From Candidatus Aenigmatarchaeota archaeon (GTDB lineage: Archaea > Aenigmatarchaeota > Aenigmatarchaeia > Aenigmatarchaeales > Aenigmatarchaeaceae), in contig WVXN01000001.1 in NCBI GenBank assembly GCA_011773475.1, positions 1-8,032 of the forward strand: a stretch of 8,032 bases of DNA. The letters run 5' to 3'. A program made the translations under genes and the position numbers. How positions within the stretch are numbered: position 1 is the first letter of the stretch; every line of letters begins with the position of its first letter. Below, piece after piece: positions 1 to 5,767 of the stretch. The notes beneath the pieces are model-generated. The model worked only from the letters and a program-made list of their open reading frames with translations, made no database searches and was not told where the DNA came from.

Positions 1-196
1 TTGTTGAGTGTTGTTGAATTAACAAGTCTCCTACTTGAGGACCATTACCATGCGTTAAAACTATTTTGTATTTTTTTGATAGATTTTTCAGATGAGAAAT
101 AGTTTTATTAATATGCTTTATTTGTTGTTCTATTGTCCCTTCTTCTTCGGGGGTTATCAAAGCATTGCCACCTAAGGCAATTACAGCTATCTTCAT
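1..196 (-). CDS. arcC: Carbamate kinase-like amino-acid kinase, N-terminal part (runs off left edge)
   Basis: The first 65 residues of this protein are in the window; the rest lies beyond base 1. It opens with a beta strand and phosphate-binding loop (IALGGNAL, residues 6-13) and has a HGNGPQVG motif at residues 49-56. Both are signatures of carbamate kinase in the amino-acid kinase superfamily. Carbamate kinases interconvert carbamoyl phosphate plus ADP with carbamate plus ATP, in arginine or purine breakdown or carbamoyl phosphate supply. The C-terminal ATP-binding half is not visible, so a related kinase cannot be fully excluded. The start is ATG at 196. A TATA-like GATTATATC centred near 223 is 27 nt upstream, so the mRNA is probably leaderless. 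The gene is divergent from tRNA-Glu. Confidence 0.85.
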   Translation of the reverse strand, partial: MKIAVIALGGNALITPEEEGTIEQQIKHINKTISHLKNLSKKYKIVLTHGNGPQVGDLLIQQHST

Positions 197-202
197 AATA
201 TA

Positions 203-227
203 TTTAAAAAGAATTGCTGATATAATC
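203..227. promoter_or_regulatory. Overlapping divergent TATA promoters of tRNA-Glu and the carbamate kinase-like gene
   Basis: On the plus strand TTTAAAAA (203-210) is centred about 26 nt before the tRNA-Glu 5' end at 232. On the minus strand GATTATATC (227-219) is centred 27 nt before the ATG at 196. The two TATA elements cross, so each lies inside the other gene's initiation region, which suggests that the two promoters compete. Confidence 0.6.
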
Positions 228-231
228 TTAT

Positions 232-306
232 GCCCCTGTCGTCTAATCCGGTTAAGGACACGAGGTTCTCGACCTCGTAATCTGGGTTCAAATCCCAGTG
301 GGGGCA
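232..306 (+). tRNA. tRNA-Glu(CTC)
   Basis: This is a 75-nt cloverleaf. Acceptor GCCCCTG pairs with TGGGGGC (299-305, with two G-T pairs), and the discriminator is A306. The anticodon stem CGAGG/CCTCG encloses the loop TTCTCGA, giving anticodon CTC. The T arm is CTGGG-TTCAAAT-CCCAG. No CCA is encoded (TTT follows), so it must be added after transcription. A TATA box sits about 26 nt upstream. Confidence 0.97.
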
Positions 307-307
307 T

Positions 308-526
308 TTAAGGTTTCTTTAACATTACTTTGAATGTTTTAAGTGTTTTATACCAAACTATTATTCCGAATGAGGAATTCACAATAGATATTATCTCTAC
401 TATTTCTGGTTTATTAATGAACCTTTCTACATCCTTTAAAGTTTTTTCAAAATCTTTTGTTCTCATTCCCCATGGGAATATCTTAAATTTTATCTTGTAT
501 CTAGTTTTAGTAGATCTAATCCTCAT
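308..526 (-). CDS. Small hypothetical basic protein (72 aa)
   Basis: I do not recognise this protein. It has a Lys/Arg-rich N-terminus, a predicted helix around residues 24-38 (DFEKTLKDVERFI), and a hydrophobic strand-like segment near residues 42-58 that ends in IIVWYK. That pattern fits a compact alpha/beta fold; there is no cysteine cluster and no signal peptide. I prefer this strand over the overlapping plus-strand ORF at 330-539 because a TATA element (ATTTATA, 557-551) is centred 28 nt before the ATG. That is the same leaderless spacing seen at the better supported genes here. Its stop codon lies one base from the 3' end of tRNA-Glu, so the two are convergent. Confidence 0.55.
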   Translation of the reverse strand: MRIRSTKTRYKIKFKIFPWGMRTKDFEKTLKDVERFINKPEIVEIISIVNSSFGIIVWYKTLKTFKVMLKKP

Positions 527-550
527 ATATTGGATATAGAAAAATGAGAA

Positions 551-557
551 TATAAAT
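551..557 (-). promoter_or_regulatory. TATA box for the 72-aa gene
   Basis: ATTTATA on the minus strand is centred near 554, 28 nt upstream of the ATG at 526. This predicts transcription starting at or next to the start codon. Confidence 0.5.
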
Positions 558-585
558 CCTGATTTTCCTATATTTTAACAGAGGG

Positions 586-897
586 TCAGAATCTTCTTTG
601 TCTTCTTTGAGGTCTATGTTTTCTGTAGCAATCTCTACAATAGACTGGTCTACCTTCTATTGGTTTGAAAGGAACTTCACAATCTTTTCCACAATCAGCA
701 CAGACTGCCTTATACATCTTTCTTTCAAAACCTGTTTCTTCTTCTGTTTCTTCCTCAGCCTCTTCTGTTTCAGGTTCTTCTGGAGTTTCCTCTTCAGCAA
801 CTTCTTCTGGTACTTCTTCTGGTACTTCTTCCTCTACTTCTTCTGAAACCTCTTCTGGTTCGGTCTTCTCTTCCTCTTCAAATGTTTCTTCTTCCAC
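586..897 (-). CDS. Acidic-tail CxxC-x17-CxxC zinc-ribbon protein (103 aa)
   Basis: This protein has two parts. Residues 1-56 are a very acidic, Glu-dominated low-complexity tail with repeated PEEV/EEV units. Residues 61-97 form a small zinc-ribbon domain with C66-x2-C69, exactly 17 residues, then C87-x2-C90. The protein ends in an arginine-rich tail (RPQRRQRRF). The domain matches the family known as CxxC-x17-CxxC, found in archaea and some bacteria, whose function is unsettled. A nucleic-acid or ribosome-associated role is plausible from the basic C-terminus, but that is inference. The start is GTG at 897, preceded by AGGAG (910-906) with an 8-nt spacer. Plus-strand ORFs antisense to it are shadows of the GAA-rich stretch. 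Confidence 0.85.
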   Translation of the reverse strand: MEEETFEEEEKTEPEEVSEEVEEEVPEEVPEEVAEEETPEEPETEEAEEETEEETGFERKMYKAVCADCGKDCEVPFKPIEGRPVYCRDCYRKHRPQRRQRRF

Positions 898-940
898 AAT
901 AATCTCTCCTTAACTTATATCCTAAAATAAAATTCAACAG

Positions 941-947
941 TATATAA
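941..947 (-). promoter_or_regulatory. TATA box for the zinc-ribbon gene
   Basis: TTATATA on the minus strand (947-941) predicts a start near 918, leaving a leader of about 20 nt that includes the AGGAG ribosome-binding site. It also reads as TATATAAG on the plus strand, only 17 nt before the hairpin at 961. Confidence 0.5.
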
Positions 948-960
948 GTTTATGTTTTTG

Positions 961-1025
961 GCGCCGAGAGCAGGATTTAGAAAGGGAAAACGTAGTTGTC
1001 CCTTCTTTCGAATCCCGGTCGGCGC
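961..1025. other. GC-rich long imperfect hairpin with tRNA 3'-end-like arms (possible ncRNA)
   Basis: A 65-nt GC-rich island folds into one nearly continuous stem. GCGCCGA (961-967) pairs with TCGGCGC (1019-1025), and GGATT (973-977) pairs with AATCC (1011-1015). AG-AAGGGA (979-987, A981 bulged) pairs with TCCCTTCT (999-1006), and AAC (989-991) pairs with GTT (995-997) around a GTA loop. The right arm reads like a tRNA T-loop plus acceptor (TTCGAATCCCGG then TCGGCGCA). The left arm, read on the minus strand, also resembles a tRNA 3' end. The canonical T stem, D arm and normal anticodon loop are missing, so it is not an ordinary tRNA. A TATA-like CTTTAAATG (minus, 1060-1052) would fit a minus-strand transcript. 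It could be a structured RNA, a tRNA-derived remnant or an attachment site. Confidence 0.6.
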
Positions 1026-1026
1026 A

Positions 1027-1202
1027 TCATTCTTAACCGGGATGAGGTTAGACATTTAAAGATTAATTAATAAGAGATGGATGTAAATTACCTTGGAAGT
1101 ACAATAATTCAAAAAAAGGAAGATAATGAATCAACATGAAAGGAAGAGGGCCGGAAATAAGAATTTAAAGATTATTATTATATGAATTAATAGGTGTGAA
1201 CT
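1027..1202. other. Intergenic stretch with a duplicated TATA-like block
   Basis: There is no convincing gene between the hairpin and the 1203 start. The block TTTAAAGATTA occurs twice, at 1055-1065 and 1163-1173, each followed by ATTA-rich sequence; both look like archaeal TATA regions. The second probably drives the 1203 gene. The first could drive the hairpin on the minus strand. A 20-codon ORF from 1077 to 1139 has no further support. Confidence 0.4.
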
Positions 1203-1595
1203 ATGCCAATAGAAGCGGAAAAATTAGAGATAAAATTACATGGAATTATAAAAGGTATCCCTTTTATTAAACGTAGTCTCGATGAAGTAGAAACTTTGTT
1301 AGAGGTACAATGTGAATCACGTGATTTAAAGATCGTTGAAAAGAAAATAAAATCAGTTGAAGAAAAATACAAATATGATCCCTTCGATAGGTTGAAGGTT
1401 GAAGAAGGTAGCATTAGAAGGTTAAAGTTTAATGGCCAAGTCCATTCTGATATTATTGGAAAAGAATTTAGATATGATGCAACGGTAATGGAACCATTTG
1501 CTAAAGGATTAGCTGGAGAATATGTGCTTATTAACCAATCTTTAACTATTGGTAATAAGAGACTTTACACTTCATGTATTAAAAGGCAAAAATAA
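1203..1595 (+). CDS. Hypothetical protein (130 aa)
   Basis: I do not recognise this protein. It is soluble and highly charged. A predicted N-terminal beta strand (EKLEIKLHGII) is followed by an amphipathic helix (SLDEVETLLEV), a Lys/Glu-rich helix near residues 42-57, and a beta-rich C-terminal half with GQVHSDIIGKEFRYDATVM and a conserved-looking GLAGEYVLINQSL. There are no metal-binding cysteine clusters or membrane segments. The start ATG at 1203 is preceded by AGGTGTGA (1192-1199), a fair ribosome-binding site. It ends 51 nt upstream of the dehydrogenase-ComB gene on the same strand. That gene has its own possible TATA region, so co-transcription is possible but not shown. Confidence 0.75.
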   Translation: MPIEAEKLEIKLHGIIKGIPFIKRSLDEVETLLEVQCESRDLKIVEKKIKSVEEKYKYDPFDRLKVEEGSIRRLKFNGQVHSDIIGKEFRYDATVMEPFAKGLAGEYVLINQSLTIGNKRLYTSCIKRQK

Positions 1596-1646
1596 TTCTA
1601 TCCGAAAAGAATAAAATAGTTTGGATTTTAATTAATATCAGATAGA

Positions 1647-3236
1647 ATGAAGGTTGCTGTTGTTGGTTTGGGTCGAGTTGGAGGCCGTGTTGCATTCTGT
1701 TTGATGAGAAATAAAAACATACATGAACTTTTATTGATAAACAGAACCATGGAAATATCAGAAGGATTATATCTAGAACTGGCAAGCGCATATCCAGAAC
1801 GAGCTAAAATAATAAAGGTTTCTTATTTTGAAGATGCTGAAATGGCAGATGTAGTCATAATAGCTGCAGGAATTCCTCAGTTTCCATTACAAAAAAGAAT
1901 AGAATTACTTGAGACTAATAAAAGAATAATAAACGATGTGATGGATAGAATAAAGATTAAAGATGATGCTATTGTTATTGTTATAACAAACCCTGTTGAT
2001 ATAATATCACATATTGTGTGGAAACGTTCAGGCATAAAATCTTCACAGGTTATCGGGTTTGGAGGTTATTTGGATACAAACAGGTTAAAACATTTATTAT
2101 GCAAAGAAACTGGAAAGGATCCAAATAAAATAGAATGTTATGTCGTTGGTGAGCACGGAGAGGATCAAATACCAGTTTTTAGAGAAGAGGTTTTAAATAG
2201 AGAAGAGATTGTTTATGGTGTGAGGAGCTATGTTCTAGATGTAATATCAAAACTTGGAGCTTCTATGTTTGCACCATCCAAATTAACCTATGATTTAGTA
2301 GATGCTATTATAAAAGATGAGAAAAAAGTTCTTTGTGTTTCTTATTATAATAGAAACCATGGAATGTATATAACGTGGCCTTGTATTATTGGTAGAAAAG
2401 GTATAATAAAAACCTATGACATCAAACTAACAGATGAAGAGTTAAACGAGTTTAACGAGCTCATAGAAGATAGAAAGAAATATGTTGCTTCTATTCCTCT
2501 ACTTTCTAAAAAAATATATTTAGATTTTATATGGAAGGCTGATGATGAAATCACAAACAAGAATGATTTAGCTATTGTGGTTGATATTTTAAGAGCAGGA
2601 ACCTCTATAACACATGCATTAAATAATGGAGCAAACTCTATAATGCCTGTGATTGAAGTTGAAGATGCTTTCAAACTTAAGAAAAAATACAAAGATGCTA
2701 TAATTGCAGGAGAGAGAAGAGATTTAAAAGTAAAAGGATTTGATATAGGTAATTCACCATCAGAGTTTTCAAAGGAAAAAGTAAGAGGTAAAGATATAAT
2801 ATTTACGTCAAGTGACTTTCCTAAAGCTATTGTTAATGCTAAAGATTCACCTCTAATTCTTGTTGGATCCTTGTTAAATGCTACTACAATAGCTAACCAA
2901 GCTTACAAAATAGCTGAAGAAAGAAACTTAGATATTTGTCTTGTTTTATGTGAGCAAGCAATAGAACCTTATGCACAAGAAGAATTAACTTTTGCTGGTG
3001 TTTTTGGAAGTGTATTAAAGGATAAATGTGAACTTAGTGGAAAAATGAAAAAAGCAATAACTTTTGTAGAAGAAACTGGCATGAAAGGATGTTTAGAAAA
3101 TGCAGAACATGCAAGAGAGCTTATTGAAGAAGGGCTTGGAAATGATGTAAAATTTTCTTGTAGAACTGATACGACAGACGCTATAGGTATAATTAAAAAA
3201 ACTGGTTCTGGATACAGAATTGTAGCTCTAGAGTGA
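1647..3236 (+). CDS. Lactate/malate dehydrogenase-like domain fused to ComB (2-phosphosulfolactate phosphatase)
   Basis: This 529-aa protein holds two enzymes. Residues 1-280 are a lactate/malate dehydrogenase-type domain: GLGRVG (7-12), NPVD (115-118), D143 and R146 in LDTNR, and catalytic H170 in GEHGE. Residues 290-529 are ComB, which removes phosphate from 2-phosphosulfolactate in coenzyme M synthesis: DILRAGTS (313-320), GERR (355-358), GFDIGNSP (364-371), GSLLN (407-411) and an EELTFAG acidic motif. ComB's product sulfolactate is next oxidised by ComC, so the fused dehydrogenase may replace ComC; that is inference. Q78 occupies the substrate-specificity position where malate dehydrogenases have Arg. 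INRT (31-34) replaces the usual NAD-binding Asp and suggests NADP. The ComB TTNGT-type loop is altered to TSSDF (387-391). A TATA-like ATAAAATA (1611-1618) implies a very short leader. The 3' end overlaps the convergent gene by 9 bp. Confidence 0.9.
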   Translation: MKVAVVGLGRVGGRVAFCLMRNKNIHELLLINRTMEISEGLYLELASAYPERAKIIKVSYFEDAEMADVVIIAAGIPQFPLQKRIELLETNKRIINDVMDRIKIKDDAIVIVITNPVDIISHIVWKRSGIKSSQVIGFGGYLDTNRLKHLLCKETGKDPNKIECYVVGEHGEDQIPVFREEVLNREEIVYGVRSYVLDVISKLGASMFAPSKLTYDLVDAIIKDEKKVLCVSYYNRNHGMYITWPCIIGRKGIIKTYDIKLTDEELNEFNELIEDRKKYVASIPLLSKKIYLDFIWKADDEITNKNDLAIVVDILRAGTSITHALNNGANSIMPVIEVEDAFKLKKKYKDAIIAGERRDLKVKGFDIGNSPSEFSKEKVRGKDIIFTSSDFPKAIVNAKDSPLILVGSLLNATTIANQAYKIAEERNLDICLVLCEQAIEPYAQEELTFAGVFGSVLKDKCELSGKMKKAITFVEETGMKGCLENAEHARELIEEGLGNDVKFSCRTDTTDAIGIIKKTGSGYRIVALE

Positions 3237-3992
3237 GCTGATATTAAACCTACTGCTCTTTAAGATTTTACATGTTTTTCCCATAAGCTTTCCAAGTTCA
3301 GTAAGTTCAACTTTTTGCCTTTTTCTACTAACATTCTTAATTTTTACATAATTTTTTCTTTTCAATTCTCTAAGGCAATAACTTATTTTAACTATTCCAC
3401 TATTCATACTTTTGATGTTTTTTCCAAGATTATCTAAACCGACTTTTTTTACAAAACTTCTAAGTGAGCCTGTCATTAATCCTTTATGGTTCAGCAGATA
3501 TACTAACAAAAAAGCTTCTGAATCAGTGGGAAGTGTTATAGGAAAATGAAACAAATCTATAACTTTAAGAATACCGCTTGAAATAAGTTTTCCATCTTTA
3601 GGCAAATATTCTGCAGGTCTTATATAAAATGCTTTAGAATTTGTGATTGAAGCAGCTACCCATGATGCAAAAGATGCTACTCTAGGACCTGGAGAAAGGT
3701 GAACTATAACATCATTTCCTTGCTGTTTTTCTTTAACTATAATCTCGAATATTTTAAGGAAAAGTTCTTCAAACTCTTCATAAGACACAGTCAGATATTT
3801 CTTTTCAGCCAAAGTTATCATTGAATCTATTTCTTTTTGTACAGGTTCTACCATGCGTGCGTACTTACTTTCTTCTCTAGTTTCAGTTTTATAATTTAAA
3901 AAATAAACTCTGTATGGAGGGAATTTTTGAAGCAAATAAATAATTCTGTCTTTTTCTAAGCCAATGGGTATGATATGAATAAATTTACCCAT
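3228..3992 (-). CDS. CARF-like domain/winged-helix transcriptional regulator (HFX_2341/DUF6293 type)
   Basis: This 254-aa protein has an N-terminal Rossmann-like domain. It begins HIIPIGLEKDRI (6-17), continues with RVYFLNY (28-34), and has a VHLSPGPRVASFA signature at residues 97-109. These match the CARF-related domain of the archaeal HFX_2341/DUF6293 family. The C-terminal residues from about 155 to 240 look like a winged helix, with the recognition helix near 200-212 and a Lys/Arg-rich wing. Related CARF regulators such as Csa3 bind cyclic oligonucleotides and control CRISPR genes. The ligand here is unknown and no CRISPR or cas gene is in the window. TTTAAATA (4023-4016) is centred 27 nt before the ATG, so the mRNA is likely leaderless. 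The gene ends in TAG, overlapping the ComB fusion, and is divergent from the 4053 unit. Confidence 0.8.
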   Translation of the reverse strand: MGKFIHIIPIGLEKDRIIYLLQKFPPYRVYFLNYKTETREESKYARMVEPVQKEIDSMITLAEKKYLTVSYEEFEELFLKIFEIIVKEKQQGNDVIVHLSPGPRVASFASWVAASITNSKAFYIRPAEYLPKDGKLISSGILKVIDLFHFPITLPTDSEAFLLVYLLNHKGLMTGSLRSFVKKVGLDNLGKNIKSMNSGIVKISYCLRELKRKNYVKIKNVSRKRQKVELTELGKLMGKTCKILKSSRFNISSL

Positions 3993-4011
3993 GTTTATTA
4001 ATGATGGTCTG

Positions 4012-4027
4012 AAATTATTTAAATTTT
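4012..4027. promoter_or_regulatory. Symmetric TATA region shared by the regulator and the 4053 unit
   Basis: The 60-bp gap between divergent genes contains one strong TATA element with the perfect palindrome ATTTAAAT (4017-4024). It is centred 27 nt before the regulator's ATG and about 31 nt before the ATG at 4053. A regulator binding here could control both itself and the divergent unit. Confidence 0.55.
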
Positions 4028-4052
4028 ACGTTATTATTAAGAACCAAATTTT

Positions 4053-4367
4053 ATGATGTATAACTACATAATTAGTAGTATGAATAGAAATATGTTTAGT
4101 GAAGGTGAGGAGGACTGGTGGCGACCTGACTACGTTCAAGTTCTTTCTGGTAAGGAAAACCCCTGTGAACAAAATAATGAAAATTTAAATTCGTATAGAA
4201 ATATGAGCATTGATTCAAGAGGAGCATATAAAAAAATTGGAAAACACTTAATTGGAATAGATCTTTGTTTTAATGGAGGATATGCGGAATTCGAAAGAAA
4301 ATGGAACAATCAACTTGGATTTCAAGATAGAGTGAAATTCTTAATTCGTTGTGCTGAAGGCGACTGA
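4053..4367 (+). CDS. Hypothetical protein (104 aa), first gene of a three-gene unit
   Basis: I do not recognise this protein. It is polar, with a Trp/acid-rich N-terminal segment (EGEEDWWRPDYVQVL) and a more ordered C-terminal half that ends in FERKWNNQLGFQDRVKFLIR, probably helical. It has two isolated cysteines and no membrane segment. The start is one of two tandem ATGs (4053 or 4056); a later ATG at 4081 is possible. None has a ribosome-binding site, which fits a near-leaderless start from the shared TATA region. It is divergent from the CARF-like regulator and directly upstream of a winged-helix-like gene, so a role in the same regulated module is a reasonable guess. Confidence 0.65.
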   Translation: MMYNYIISSMNRNMFSEGEEDWWRPDYVQVLSGKENPCEQNNENLNSYRNMSIDSRGAYKKIGKHLIGIDLCFNGGYAEFERKWNNQLGFQDRVKFLIRCAEGD

Positions 4368-4392
4368 GATAAGTAATCGAGAAGTGGTATTC

Positions 4393-4707
4393 ATGCCCGA
4401 ACTAATGTCAAAATTAAATAATATTAGAGAGGATATTATAGGTTTTGTTAAAAATGATACTATTCCTAGTTTATTTTTTGAAGGAACTATACAATTAAAA
4501 CTTTTTAGAACATTAAAAACAGATTATCCGAGGTTTCATAATGCTTATTCCCTACAAGTAAAGACAGGACATGATAGGAAAGTGATCATTCCTATTCTTA
4601 AAAAATGGACCAAGTTTAAACTCGTTGAAGTTATTGAAGACATAAAAAATCGTAAAAGATGGAGGCTTAATAACGGGAAAATTCTCAATAATGTGAATTT
4701 TTCATGA
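4393..4707 (+). CDS. Small winged-helix-like protein (104 aa)
   Basis: Residues about 35-95 have a winged-helix pattern. A first helix (LKLFRTLKTDYPRF) is followed by a second (NAYSLQVKTG), a basic recognition helix (DRKVIIPILKKWTKF), and a beta wing with KNRKRWRL. This suggests a DNA-binding protein, though I cannot name the family. The frame is open from a GTG at 4351, which would overlap the upstream gene by 17 nt and add 14 residues. I prefer ATG 4393 because GAGAAGTGG just upstream resembles a ribosome-binding site. It is 24 nt from the next gene. Confidence 0.7.
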   Translation: MPELMSKLNNIREDIIGFVKNDTIPSLFFEGTIQLKLFRTLKTDYPRFHNAYSLQVKTGHDRKVIIPILKKWTKFKLVEVIEDIKNRKRWRLNNGKILNNVNFS

Positions 4708-4731
4708 AAAAAATTAATGAGAGGTGAGAAA

Positions 4732-5013
4732 ATGGTTTTAGAAAATACTTTCCTAATTGCTGCAGAATCTTCTAAATGTAGAGAAATTGCAGAAAAATTA
4801 TTAGGAATAGAAGAAATCAGAAGTACGAAGGTGTTAGGTGTTCATGACCTTCCAGAAAATGTTCTTGCAACAATCTATTCTAGACCATCAGAAGGTCTTG
4901 TTGATGTATATCTTCAAATAGATCGTATGGAAGGAGTTTTAGGAATCAGACCATTAGGAAAAACTAATGTATATTATGAGAAAAGAAAAAATGGAGATGT
5001 AGTTAAATTATGA
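4732..5013 (+). CDS. Hypothetical small alpha/beta protein (93 aa)
   Basis: I do not firmly recognise this protein. The order is a helix (KCREIAEKLLGI), a strand (RSTKVLGVHDL), a second strand (VLATIYSR), a strand (LVDVYLQIDRM) and GVLGIRPLGKTNVYY. This could be a ferredoxin-like fold, as in the small-ligand-binding (RAM) domains of Lrp/AsnC regulators, but the resemblance is weak. The true start is ATG 4732, not the in-frame ATG at 4717, because GAGGTGA (4721-4727) sits correctly before 4732 and overlaps the upstream ATG. It is the last gene before a hairpin terminator. With a winged-helix gene next to it, a two-component DNA-binding/sensor split is conceivable. Confidence 0.75.
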   Translation: MVLENTFLIAAESSKCREIAEKLLGIEEIRSTKVLGVHDLPENVLATIYSRPSEGLVDVYLQIDRMEGVLGIRPLGKTNVYYEKRKNGDVVKL

Positions 5014-5058
5014 GAATTTCTCAAAACTGAGAAATTTTCTCAATTTTCAGATTTTTTC
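5014..5058 (+). terminator. Hairpin terminator after the 4053-5013 unit
   Basis: AATTTCTC (5015-5022) pairs perfectly with GAGAAATT (5029-5036) around the loop AAAACT. The hairpin begins right after the TGA, and T-rich runs follow, including TTTTTT at 5052-5057. It is well placed to end the three-gene transcript. Confidence 0.6.
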
Positions 5059-5077
5059 ATGTTAAAATAGAGAAATC

Positions 5078-5093
5078 ATGACCTAATGGTCAT
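5078..5093. repeat. Small inverted repeat at the end of the 160-aa gene
   Basis: ATGACC and GGTCAT form a perfect 6-bp inverted repeat around TAAT. It overlaps the stop codon of the minus-strand gene, so it may be a weak terminator or mRNA 3'-end structure. Confidence 0.4.
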
Positions 5094-5572
5094 CTTCTTC
5101 TTTTGAGTGGGAATATACTATAATTTAAGCCTTTATATTTTCTATCAAACTCTCTTTCATAAGCTGCATTCTCCCTATCCCATATTCTATCCCATTTATC
5201 TATTGATGTTTCAAGAGCTCTATTATTCCTTTCCCATATTTCATCCCAATCTTTATTTTCCTTTAACCCTATCTTTGGAAGAATAAATTTCGTTTTCTCT
5301 TCTTCTTCTATCTCTTGATCTAATGTAAATTCTTTGATTGGAATAGGATCTTCAGGTTCTTCTCTGTTTTCAAGTTCAGAAGGTAAAGATATGCTTCCAA
5401 GTAGTGGTTCAATTAATCTGTGTACAGTTTCTGGTATTGGTTGTCTTATTCTTCCATGTATTCTTGGTTGAGGATAACCATGTATGAACTCATAGTGTGA
5501 TCCTGCTATTTGTGGTCCGTATTCTGCTGCTATTCTTCTGTATCTTGCTTCAAAGAATTCCCTAGTGCTCAT
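5090..5572 (-). CDS. Charged hypothetical protein (160 aa)
   Basis: I do not recognise this protein. The N-terminal 50 residues are rich in Tyr, His, Arg and Pro, with HGYPQP and RIHGRIRQPIP. The middle is acidic low complexity around EELENREEPEDP-like and EIEEEEK segments. The C-terminal 60 residues are helical with near-repeats, DWDEIWERN and KWDRIWDREN, then a basic end (PLKRRR). The heptad-like WDxIW repeats suggest a coiled coil or a protein-interaction helix. The start ATG at 5572 has AAGGTAA just upstream, a weak ribosome-binding site. It is convergent with the 4053-5013 unit and divergent from the tiny-gene operon. Its HGY/PxP motifs resemble those in the tiny proteins, hinting that it belongs to the same module. 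Confidence 0.7.
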   Translation of the reverse strand: MSTREFFEARYRRIAAEYGPQIAGSHYEFIHGYPQPRIHGRIRQPIPETVHRLIEPLLGSISLPSELENREEPEDPIPIKEFTLDQEIEEEEKTKFILPKIGLKENKDWDEIWERNNRALETSIDKWDRIWDRENAAYEREFDRKYKGLNYSIFPLKRRR

Positions 5573-5767
5573 TTTATTACCTTCAATTAAAATTTCATAG
5601 AAACAGGATATTATCTTTTATCTAAATATTTAGAAAATTATGAACTTAATAGAATTATTTCTCGATTTAAGAAAAAATTCTCAGAAATAATTTTTTTTCT
5701 AAAAATTTTGATTGAAAATATTGTCCTCTTTTTCTAAAATAAAAACATCAAAAAGGAGGTGAAAAGA
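5573..5767. promoter_or_regulatory. AT-rich divergent promoter region with a perfect inverted repeat
   Basis: This gap separates the 160-aa gene from the tiny-gene operon. AATTATTTCT (5653-5662) and AGAAATAATT (5683-5692) form a perfect 10-bp inverted repeat, followed on the plus strand by an eight-T run. CTAAATATTTAG (5622-5633) is a 12-bp palindrome that may serve as TATA for the minus-strand gene. AAAATATT (5715-5722) could serve the plus-strand operon, giving a short leader that keeps GGAGGTGA (5755-5762). The inverted repeat could be an operator or an attenuator-like terminator. Confidence 0.5.

Noticed and set aside
330..539. Plus-strand hydrophobic ORF overlapping the 72-aa gene
   Set aside because: No promoter or ribosome-binding site in position; the minus strand has a TATA box at leaderless spacing.
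598..913. Plus-strand Ser/Phe-rich ORFs antisense to the zinc-ribbon gene
   Set aside because: They are reverse complements of the GAA-rich Glu tail; the minus strand has a clear zinc-ribbon domain and a ribosome-binding site.
961..1026. Ordinary or pyrrolysine tRNA at the hairpin (a CTA lies in the minus-strand loop)
   Set aside because: T stem and D arm do not pair, the loop is 11 nt, and TAG is used as a normal stop at 3228-3230, 6364-6366 and 6688-6690.
1077..1139. 20-codon ORF MDVNYLGSTIIQKK...
   Set aside because: No ribosome-binding site, the TATA spacing is off, and the length is within chance.
2414..2692. Minus-strand ORF inside the dehydrogenase-ComB gene
   Set aside because: It lies fully within a coding region with recognised domains.
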